From Oegoconia quadripuncta (taxonomy: Eukaryota; Arthropoda; Insecta; Lepidoptera; Autostichidae), in assembly GCA_949316235.1 (NCBI GenBank), contig OX438757.1, positions 12,890,657 to 12,954,656 of the forward strand: a stretch of DNA of 64,000 bases. The letters run 5' to 3'. Positions 35,172 to 47,200 of the stretch are shown piece by piece. How positions within the stretch are numbered: position 1 is the stretch's first letter; each line of letters starts with the position of its first letter. A model generated the notes under the pieces. That model was not told the origin of the DNA. It ran no database searches and saw only the letters and a list, made by a program, of their open reading frames with translations. The translations under genes were made by a program, and so were the position numbers.

Positions 35172-35229
35172 CACATATCTCAAAGACGACTTCGCGGTAC
35201 TGCCTTACCTCGAAGCTGGATTCAACAGG
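35172..35229 (+). CDS. Pde8: Pde8 exon a: end of N-terminal receiver-like domain
   Basis: 58 bp: one base completing an upstream codon, then 19 codons ([19 protein letters not shown]). The acceptor is CTTTGTTTCAG and the donor is GTGAGC. It aligns with the stretch before the PAS domain of mammalian PDE8A, where a similar L..MPF..AGFTR is found. Its length is not a multiple of three, so skipping it would break the frame. Inverted SINE-B copies lie on both sides within about 155 bp. Confidence 0.85.
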
Positions 35230-38200
35230 GTGAGCATTGTATTAAAAACCTACCCTAATCGTCATCATTATACTCAGCACAGGTCACACATGGACAAGGG
35301 GGTTATACTACCCATAAATATGACTCGGAAATCGTGTCAAACAGTCAATGTTCATCCTTTGATGTTCAATTATAGTGAATAGGTCATTCGGTTCGGTGTA
35401 GTGGTTAAAAACCCTACGGCTATACCAAAACGTCGCGGGTTCGAATCCCGCTAGGGGCATATTTGTATGATGAATACGGACAGGACACATTTACCCGAGT
35501 TATGAATGTTTTATTTACATTATGTATTTATTCACAAACAAAAGTATTTCTGTAGCAGGTATATCAACCATCTGGTATCCATAACACAAGCCTAGTAGCT
35601 TAGTGTGAAACTAGATGTCCAAGGATATTTATTATGATGACCACCTTAGTGTAGTGGTTAGTCAACCTGTCAGCCAAAGCAAGGGTTGCGGGTTCAAATC
35701 TCGCGAGGGGTAAATGTTTGTGTGATGAATACGAACATTTATTCCTGGGTTATAGATGTTTATATGAGCAATAATGTCAATAACTTTAATAATATGATAA
35801 GAAATGTGACGTTTTCAATTGATAATTTTTATCCTACGAAATAAATATTTATTTATGTTTATTCGTTATCTAGTATCCGTAGTACAAGCTTTGCTTAGTT
35901 TGGAACTAGGTAATTGGTGTATGTAAGTGTTCGTAATATTTGTTATTTTCATCAGAACATATTCCTCACTTATATCAAAGTGTTGTGCCTGTGGGGGATG
36001 CCCCGACCGTGTTGGTAGTGTTTGCCTTTCATCGGCTGAGATAAGAGGGGCACCCTGAAATTATTCAACCAGCGACTTCAATATGGCCTGTAGAGAGCCG
36101 AGACCCAGGGCTGCAATTTGTATTAATATTTATTATTATAATACTTTCTTGCATACACAAAAAGAAAAACAATTACAACGATACTTTTTATGCTTTCACG
36201 TATGCACGACCCAAACTTCGCAATCTAAAAATGTATGATTTTTTATGATTAGACATAATGTGATTTTTCACATTGCACTAACATGATTAAATAAATAAGG
36301 AGTCCGTGCGTCATTTGGAGGCTCCACTGAAAACCAGCGTTGTAGTGAACGACTACAATGCAGCAGCATCAGCAGTCAGCATGAGTTGGAGACCTTTTTG
36401 ACTCCACCTTGCGACACCGACAATTAAATGGCAAACACAATGTTATTTTTTGCATGTTTCTCGACTGTGTAATATTCGTACCTGATTGTTTGTGTCATGA
36501 GATGGGTTTAAATAAATTTTTCTTTCCTTCTTTCTTTCTATTCATCACAAAAAAACAAACATTAGCATACATGAGAATCGGGAATTACAGATCGGGAATT
36601 GTGGCAACAATATTACGTTTACTGAAATATAATCAGTGAAACTAGGTCGTAGATAGCTCTATGGTTGCTGGCGAAGAAATTTGATTAGACCCGGTAGCCG
36701 CACCGATTTTAAACCAACAGAAAATATGATTACCTACCTACTTGACGTGTTAAAATTGTTTTTTGTTTTGTTTTTATAATTTGATGTTAGTATCAGTTTC
36801 ATTGATTATATTTCAGGATGGAAATCTGGATTATAATTAATGTAGGTTCAATTATTTCTTGGGAATACGACTTTTTTTAAGGTGGTGCAGCCTTGACCGA
36901 GAGCGATCATTTTTTAAAAAAACACTCAACCTCCACAGTAGAAATTACATTTCGTTTAACTCTAAAACAATACATTCAGAGACTAAAAGCTTTTATATTT
37001 TTCCTTCCTTAAGCTTGCAGCGTTTGCCAAAACAGAATGTAATTTGATTTAAATAAATGATATCAGGTTACTGGAGCACACTCAAAATAAAAGGATGCCG
37101 CTGTTACCTAAGAAAAATAAAATGATCCCTCGGTATATTATATGAAAGAAACGACATTACGTTTTTTAGCTGTTTAAAGTATATAGCGATACGACAATTG
37201 CTAAACTTGATAACGTAACATAATCCTTGTAAAGTAATAATACTTTCTACTAGGGTTCGTACCTAAGATTTATTTAGGTACTAGCTTTCCGCCCGCGGCT
37301 GCGCCTGCGTTAAATAGCTTTATCATGGACATTTGTTTATCCCGCGTCAACTATTCACTTTATCGGGATAAAAATATCCTATATTTTAATGCAGGGTATG
37401 GTCTACCTATATACCAAATTTCATCCAAATCCGTTCAGCCGTTTTGCCGTGATTGATCAACAAACAAACAAATCCGAATATAATATTAGTTAGATTTTTG
37501 CTGAACATTATTTTATTACTATAACAGCGATTGAGACATCTTAACTTTGCAGACTTTTTGAAATTAAGTTTATCAACCGCTCGTGACCCAAAAATTCCAT
37601 TAATTTAACTCAAGTTAATTTTTTAAGCATTACACTATTTTCATTTATGTATACATAATAATTTAGTCCCTTCGTCGCATAGCCCGGTTGACGTATATTC
37701 GTTTTAGTTAATCTGTCTCATGTCTTACTGGGAGAGGGCATGGGCAAAAATCCGCCAGGAGCGCCCAATGCGGATTGGAGTAGTGGTCATCTGATAAGGT
37801 CTGTGTTTCATAGTCAGCGTATTAAGCCACCCCTGTAGGCCACTGACTTGGCTTAACAATTGAAAAATTCTTTAATTGAAAACAATTAACATGCCTCCGA
37901 AACATGGAAATACTCGTATGAAAATTCCACTAGTGGTCACCCATCCAAGGATGACGGCACCACTTAACTTCGCATATCGCAAATGAACAATAAAGGTGAT
38001 TGCGCCGCGAGTGCTTCATTTCTCGCGAGTACCAGCATGTGATATATAATTATTCTAAATAGATAAAGAGCGTAGCTATTAGATACTCCATTACTAAAAT
38101 GAAAACAAATTCCAGCCTTTCATAACATCAAACGAACAAGAAGCTTTTAATTATGAGCTACCGAGTTTTAATTCAATAAAACAAACATAATTTTATCTTG

Positions 38201-41200
38201 CCCTTTAATTTAAACTGTGAATTTAAGAGACAAACAGCTTATTGGCCTTATTATTATATAAATATATAATAATAATAATAAATAAATATCCTTACACATG
38301 CACACAGCGCCATCTAGTGCCACAGTAAGCAACTACAGGCTTGTGTTGTGGATACCAGATGGTTAATATACTACATAGATACATTTTTTTTTTGTAAATA
38401 AATACTTATTATAAATGAAAACATCCATAACTCGGGTACACATGTCCGTATTCATTACACAAGCATATGCCCCTAGCCGGATTCGAACCCGCAACCTTTT
38501 GGTATAGTGGTCAGAATTGCTAACCACTACACCAAACAGGTCGTCAGTATGAGTATGAGATACATTAGTAGTATGTAAGGGTATGTATGAGATACATAAG
38601 AAATTCATTATACAGGTGATGGTAGAGACTGCTGGCGTGACCGCGTGGTGCGCGGAGGTGCTGCAGGCGCGGGCGGCGGGGGCGACTGCGCGGGCGCAGG
38701 TAGCCGCGGTCGCCGCGCTCGCCGCCGCCACCGACCGCTGCAGGGACCTGGTCGCTGTCACTGACGACCAGCAGAGGGTACTGGTATGTACATGAATCAC
38801 ATATGCATCATCTGTCAAGGGCATGGAATCAGAGTCACTGTATAGACCTACCAAATTCGACGAAACACTTGAATTTCATTAACATGAAGTTAGACAATAA
38901 GGCCAACAGGCTCTTACCAACAGGTGGTTTATGACCACCTACGCAAATCTCATTCATTCATTATACAAGTCACTGTGGACTTCTTATAAAAAAATTGAGA
39001 CGTTTAGTGACAACAACTCCCAAGCTTCCTTCTAGTTTAAGTGAGATGTTCAAGCGGTTAAACGGAACGTTTTTCAATTTAGGATTTTATTTTTCTAATA
39101 ATGCGACTTGTTTTGTTTGGTCAAGTAATATAGTTGGACATGTCCGGAAACCTATTTCAAATCGCATTCATATAAGACTTAGCAACGAAAACAATCCTTG
39201 ATTGGGTCAATCAGTCACACACGATCGCTAACGTAATAAAGACGTAGAAGTCAACCTTTATCTTTTATCTCCACCTGAATTCGATATCTCACATATGGGT
39301 ATTTCATACGCATGCCAACCTAATGCCTCGGCAACAACTAAATCGTGGAACTGAAGTCACTTTGTATGAATAATTGTTTAAATATTTCATTCCGAGACAA
39401 TCCAGGCCATCCTATCTCTAGAAACTTGACTTTAAATTGACCTGATCTACCATTTACGTTCGTTTTTATTGTATCACTCGAAAGAGAGCAGGTGCTTGTG
39501 GCACAGGTGTTCGTTTTCTATATTAGGCACCCCAACAATGCAAGACCAACATCTATACTTTCTGTAATTCTGAACAATATATTCAGCATCATTATCATTA
39601 TATCAGCAACAGGACGTCTATTGCTGAACATAGACTTCTCCCACAGATTTCCGGAATTTATGGGTGGACTTCCCAAGCTTCACTCAAGTACTTTTATGCC
39701 CCAACAGTTATCAGTTCTACGCGCTATCATTATATCAGCCGAAAGACGTCCACTGTTGTACAAAAGCTTCCCCCAAAGATCTCCACCATGATCGGTCCCG
39801 CGCTGCCTGCATCCAGCGACTTCCCGCAATCTTTACCAAATCGTCAGTCCACTCCGTGGGAGCCTGCCCACGCTGCATCTTCCGGTGCGTGGTCGCCACT
39901 TGAGAACCCCCGAGAATGTGCCCCGCCCACTGCCACTTCGTTTGGCAATTCCTTGGGCTAAATCGGTCGCCTTAGTTCTTCTGCGGATCTGTTGATTTCT
40001 GATTCGATCCCGCAAGGAGATTCCGAGCATAACTCTCTCCATTGCCCTTTGGGTGACCTTGCGCCTTCTTATGAAGCCCATAGTGAGTGAACACATTTCA
40101 GTTCCATATATCATCACTGGCAACACACACAATTTGTGACGAGAACATGTTATGTTGCTTCCCAAACGCTGCCCAGCGGAGTTGGATTCGACTAGACGCG
40201 CTATACTGCAAGTTAAATATTAATATATTCTTATTAAATAATATTCGTTTGCAGCTCACAAATAAGTCCTGGTGCCGAGTGATGGGATGGCGCGTGGAGG
40301 ACGGTCCGCGATCGCTAACTGACGCAGCGGGAGGCGAGGCGCTTCGCTTAGCAAACAGCGGGGCGAGGGACTGGGAAGCTCCTGTTACGTTGCGCCGTAG
40401 GACATCCCCTGACCCCCTACTGCTGCCTTGCAGAGGAGCTGCGGTAGCATTAGCCAGGTATGTCGCTGCGGTGAGATCATTCCGCTCAGCAATCAATAAA
40501 TATTTTTTTTTAAAGTAATATATTACACTACAATACTTACTTTTTTTAATATCATCATCATCACAGCCACCACCAAAAATTGTAAGGTTCTTCTTATCCT
40601 TTCCTGTCCTCTGCCAATACTTCTCAATGATCAGTGGCGTGTCAATTGTGATTTAAAATACAGAAATCCCGACAATGTTCTTGTACTGATAGGTAACCAC
40701 GACCGACGTTTGACTTTGACTCTCTCAGTTAGTAAACAAGCCGAGCTTTTGGGCTTATATGAAGGTACCGCCACTGTCAGTGATATTCGACTTCTTCATA
40801 ATCGCGCGAAAACCAGACTATAGTCTAGTATAGTCTGGTTTATCTCTCTTTCCTCACTTTTAGATATAGGTACTCTTCTCTTTTCCAGGAGCACATCGCA
40901 CATTGTGTTCGTATGTGAGCCAGCCAATTTGGTGGACACAGACCGAGGTCGAGGATCCCTTCATTCAATCAGGAGGGGGTCGTTGGACGTCCGCTCCGTG
41001 GCTTCGGACGGTCTACGGAGGACTTCACTAGCTAAACTACAAGGACTGCCGCTAGAGGCCCCAATCACTAAAGTAACTGTTTTTAATTACCTATTAGTCT
41101 AATCCCAGGTCTAAATTCAATGAAACACTTATTTGAATTGAATATACCTTTCAAGGCAGTGGTGATTTATAATGGATCATAATATGTAATGACAATTCTC

Positions 41201-44200
41201 ATTGGAAACCCCTTAAAACCACTCAAAAGCTTATAGAATTTACTGCTGGATATAAGCCTCTCTCGTACTGTAATTTGCATCTTTCCAAGAAAGGATTTGC
41301 CTTAATAGTTACGATGGTCAAATGGGTTGGCGATCCTTAATTTTTAGGCGCTCTGTAGAATATATTCATCATTCTGTTGCATATTATCACGCAGTGATGA
41401 TTACGATCTCTTAGTTGCTTCTTACGACAAGCACAGGAGAAACAGTTCAGAGACGGGAAGAGAGATACACTAGGTATAGAATAATTGACCTACCAGACAC
41501 CTAATCAGAGATCTTAAGAGCCCTACCTTCTCCGAAGAAATAAATGTATTGAATTCTGTTACTTTCAGGTGATATCACTCCTGTCCACGGCGACAGAGGG
41601 AGCGCCACCATCCACGGTGGCGTGCATTGAGCGTGCCGTGGATATGCTGAGAACTTCTGAGCTATACTCACCTCAAATGAGAGATGATCCCAAGATGAGA
41701 GTTGAGGACCCCATCGCGACTGATCTTATTGGTGCCCTGCTGTCGGTAAGTAGATGTACCTAGTGCTAAGTCGTTTTTCGATCTGTAGTTTGGTGTCTGT
41801 GTGTTCAAAGGTTACCTTGATGTAGAGAATATGATAAGAGACTTCATATTAGCAGAAACTAGGATTAAGGTCCTTACCTATGAAATTGGCGTTTTGTATG
41901 AAGAATTTCATTAAGACTGTTTTCTCCATACAAACATTTTTGATTTTTTTTTGGGAACGGCAAATTCAAATTTAGCTAAACTTTGTGTGCATTATCGGAT
42001 AACATTAAGTTGAGTACAGACAGCGTTAATTTTTAAACGTAACCGCTTTATAAAAGTTTCAGCGAATCTGAGAAATGATTATGGGAAGCACATGAAAAGA
42101 GCTCTGTTCAAATTTTTTTTATTATGTGATTTAGCCAAGAAATTAAAAGATATGTCATGTGAAACCTTGAAATAATATTCCATTTTCCAAATAAAAAACA
42201 AATTATGATATAGCTTTGCAAATCACAGGAATTGGTACATACGATTAACAATCTCCAATATCATAGGTAGAAACCCAATACATGGTGTTTGGTAGACGGA
42301 TGCGCCGATTGAAACAGTAAGAGTGGTTGGACCGAGGGATGTTGCATTTTTCTTCAAAATTCTTGTGATTGGTCGATAGGTAGGTGTAGATTTTGAGATG
42401 TGTAATAGGCACTGGTAAATTATTGTACAGGAAGAGTCTGTGATTGTGCAAGTGTTCCCACAAGAAGCCGTTAAAATCTTTCGAAAGGTACTGTCACCTA
42501 CAATTTTCAGGGTACCTCAAACTTGGGGTGAATTTTTTTTATTCGGATAGGTTCTCCATCATTAATGTTTTTGTTTTTGTAATGTAGAAATTCGTATAGG
42601 AAATGCTTATTAACCTTTAAAGTGACTTTGTTGGAGACTAAGTATTCACAATAGTAGTATTATCACAGCTAAGTAAGCTCTGCTAGAGTAACAGTCAAAT
42701 ATATTATGCCATGTAGGTAGTTGAGTTACTTACTAAAAAGTTCATAGAACGACTTATAGAAGAGTTCATAGAACGACTTTGTAAGCAAAATAATAGGAAA
42801 ACGTAAATCAATAGCAAAAATAACGTTGTATTTCAATGTTTATATGATTTACCACATTTAACGCAACTGTAACTTCTCTGTTGTTAATTTATTTCTTCTT
42901 ATTATTTTTTATGTATTTTAGCAAATTTTTTATTTTATTATTTTTGATACCTTAACCGTAACTGTTCTCACTAATTAGTAGTAGGTAGATAGTAGTATTT
43001 ATTTATGTGTAAATATGTACTAACATTATTTATTTATTTTTTATGATCCTGTTCGACCTGACAAAGAGGGAGCAAGCAAACTCGAACATTCTGTTTATGG
43101 TAGGAGGTTTGGAATTACAGTCTGTCTCTATCACTCTTACTACAAATCTTGACGCTCTAGCTCACATCTTTAGCTGTCATAGATTATAATTAGTATGGAG
43201 CTTTCTAGGTGCTAGTTCAAGATGCAATCAAAATTCAACTTAGCCTTCCTATTCTAAAAAACTTTTTCTTGCCTGATAATTTGCCGATCTACTTGTGTTG
43301 TATTATTTTATTATGTATATTGGTATATATTTTTAAACTGCTATACAATAGTTAATACTTTCGGTTTTATGTAGATAACTATGTTTATAAACGAATTCGT
43401 TTTTATTTTGCGGAAATCCATTACTAATAATAAACGAATAATAAATACTTTGTATTTTATTCCGGTCAGCTTCGCCATTGTGTGCGGAATAATGAACAAG
43501 GTATTTATTATTTGTTTATTAAATACCTAAATATATTTATTTTTGTTTTTTGTTCACTATAATCTCTATTTTATTATAGCGACGAATATACAACCAAAAT
43601 TATAGAAAGAGAATCTATTTAGCATTAGAAGTAAATTCACGTGTATTACTTACAAATACAAAAACAATAGTAACTAATTTTGATATAAACTTGAATTGAC
43701 CACATTCCAAAAATTATGCATGTATTTTAATAACTAAAATTAAAATTGATAAGTTGCCTTACAAATTGGTTTAAAATTACTTATTTATGGGATTATTTCA
43801 TCGATTCGATTACTTCAAAAAATAAAAATAATAATGACTGTACACTGTAGTCCACCAATCCGCACTGGGACCGCCTCCAGCACCCTCTCCCAAGTGAGAA
43901 GAGGCTGTGCCCCAACAGTGGGGATGTGTAGGACTATTAATAATTAATCATAATAAAAATTAATTAAACACATCGCTACATTCACGGCAACTAGATCCTA
44001 ACAATTGTGAGACTAAAAAAGTTTTACATGTGTTCGATTATTATTTGTATAAAAACTAGTTACTATGGTTTACCCTTAAAGATATTTTTTATATCTAACC
44101 GACTTCCGTAAAAAGATGAAGAGTGTCAGGTATACGACACCTACCTACGTATTTTTCGAAAATATAGCTACAAATTCGTATGAGAAATTAATTCACATCG

Positions 44201-47200
44201 ATTCGCTTTCACTGAATTTAATTTCTTCACATCATTAGAGCATGATGAGCTTATAGATGACTAAAAACGTTAACTTCTTTTTGCTGACTACTAAAACTAT
44301 CAACATGTTATGTCCGCTCTACATTTACGCGCGAGCAGCTTGACAAAGACAATGTTGTGCAGAGTTATCACAAAAACATCAATGTACAACGGTCTCATGC
44401 GTGCTCATGCCAGATTGTAGAGCAGGCTACAGACTACTCAGTGTAAACCGTGTCCACAACATTATTACAAGATATATGTTTCACAATTTCAGCAAGGGCC
44501 CACCAATGTGATATCTTCCCGAAGAAGCAGCAATGACTCAACAGTCGTCAGGTCGCAGACGAATAGAACCAACATCAAGCATAAGGTAATTTAGCAGGTT
44601 AGCAGCTACCAAACAGACTAGTCGGTGAACAGGTGCACTTCCCTTTTTAATCTTAATGGTACTCAAAATAGTAGGCCTAACTTCTGAAATTCAGCTCGCT
44701 TCGTATGTTCAGCAGAGTTACTGCTGAAATTTCAATACAGAGAAAAGGAACTATCGAATCTAAGAAGATGAAAAATACTTTATTGTGCACAACTTAAAAA
44801 TATACACAGTGAATAATTATAAACAGGTGCACAAACAATTAAAAATGTGTAATGGTCTTATCGCTTGTAGCGATCTATTCTAGACAACCGTGGCAAAGGA
44901 GCTTGATACATAATACACTGCTGTGTAGCGTAAAGCAAAATTACAATCAAAATGCATATATGAATAATAAATATATCACACAAATATAATATAACAATAG
45001 TAGTATATAATCCTAATTATAAATACATACAGAATAATAGACATAACTACATAAAATACACTTATATACAATATTTATTCAAATACCTATATAAACATCA
45101 AAGCGATACGTAATGCTCTCTCAAACGTTAATTTAACACTATTCTCTGTTGGTCTTTCCTTCTCCAGTTACATACATGCATTACAGCAGCGAAACTTTGT
45201 GATTATGAATTATTTTCGTACTTGATTTTCAGACCTCCGGCCAGCTGCGAGAACTCCTAGATACAGCACTAAGTTGGGAGTTCGAAATATTTCGCCTCGA
45301 AGACCTAACCCGCGGCAGGCCGCTCGCTCACCTGGGTCTAGCGCTGATGGCCGGGCGGTTTGATGTATGCTCAACTCTGGAGTGCGACGAACGCACCCTC
45401 CTACACTGGCTAACTGCCATAGAGACCAATTATCACGCTGTCAATACCTACCATAACTCCACCCATGCGGCTGACGTACTTCAGGTAATTAAACATACTT
45501 AAGTACATCGTCACGATCTTTATCAGGACAGAGCTATATAGCATAAGCATTTGAGGCTTACACAGACTTACCAAACTCATTATAATTCCCGTTGAAATTT
45601 CAGGCAGTAGCATACTTCCTAGAGAAGGACCGCCTGAAGTCGGTGCTCGAGCCACTAGAGGCAGTCGCGTCGCTCATCTCGGCGGCGGCCCATGATATCG
45701 ACCACCCCGGGACCTCCTCCGCCTTCCTCTGCAACTCGCGGCATCCTCTAGCTATCCTGTACAACGACGTGTGTGTGCTGGAATCGCACCACGCCGCGCT
45801 TACCTTCAAGCTCACTCTCAGTAAGTGACGTGATGATACCTAACCTTATCCTTTGGCCATTGAAACGGTGAGAGCGTGGGTAATGCACGTAAAAGACTGA
45901 AATAAGCGAGTAGATCTAATACTACCAAACCCATTGATAACTTTTTAAACTGAGAACTAGTTATGCAGTTACAGCTTAATCAAAAAGAGTAGAAAAATTT
46001 AAATTGTATAAACCTTATCAAGTTGTGGGACCAAACACAATGGAAGTTTTATTGTTATTAAGCCTAGAGACGTGATGCGTCCCGGAATGTGTTAAATGAT
46101 TCCATTTGAATGATCCACCGATTTCCATATAAAAATGTTGTTTCTTTTCCGTTTTCCGCCCTTTTTGGTCAAGCCCTAGGTACGTATAATAAACGCTGTG
46201 TGAACACGCCACATTAATTCTTAAGATTTTGGGATTATTTCCTTCAGTGTAAGATCATCCTATGTATGCCAAATTTAGAAGATTTTAGGTCTACTTACAT
46301 CTTTTAATAATGAAAAATATATTTCTTTACAGATGACGACCACGTGAACATATTCAAGAATCTCGACCGCGAAACTTATAAGACCGTGCGGCATAATGTG
46401 ATCGACATGATACTAGCCACTGAGATGACGAAGCATTTCGAACACCTCGCCAAGTTTGTCAACGTGTTCTACGCGAAGGCGTATGGCAGCAAGGAGGACG
46501 GAATGCATACTGACGTAAGTTTTACACCGCAAAGATTTTTATTTCTACTCATCAGCTTGCACCTATCTGATACCTTACCTACCTAGTGCTCTCCATTACA
46601 CCTAGTCCTTCACTGTCCCCATTCAACCGCTTCCTGTCACGTTGTTCATGTCCCGTCCTGCGCTTTCCAATATGCGATCTCTACTCTAGAACACATCTGC
46701 ATTAAACCATACTAATTACCACAGCCATTGCGGAATACATAGGTAATTGATTTATTGAATAAAAAAGAACACAAAAAAGTTTAGCTTTACTATTCATATG
46801 GATTGAACAACGTTCCAGAGTTAACGGGAATCAAACAACATGGTGAATAAAAATACCATTGTAAATCAGATTGCTCTAAAATTATGAGAACCAATGAAGA
46901 GTCTTCCCACATACTTAGCAAATGGGTCGATCTGTGCGAACACCACTGTCGTTAAAATAAAACTTATACTTACACTGCCCCAAGAAGAGAAAGATGGAAT
47001 CTTCTTCTCCTACAAACATCATTAATGGGAAGATGTAAGGAACGAACAGATACATACAACCCAAATTCCTCACGATGCCTTTGTTCACCAACGTGGTTGA
47101 AATTCACTGTTATTAAGCTCAAAATGATCATAATTTTCACTATTATTTTTCCAGGAACCCCTGGCGCTAGACACAACAGCACTTTCACAACCGGAGAACG

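Noticed and set aside
38363..38854. 163-codon minus-strand frame
   Set aside because: It is the antisense of Pde8 exon b joined to a SINE-B; the plus-strand exon has clear homology and splice sites.
40087..40518. 143- and 132-codon frames on both strands
   Set aside because: They extend through Pde8 exon c and into introns; only 40255-40457 fits the Pde8 reading frame and splice sites.
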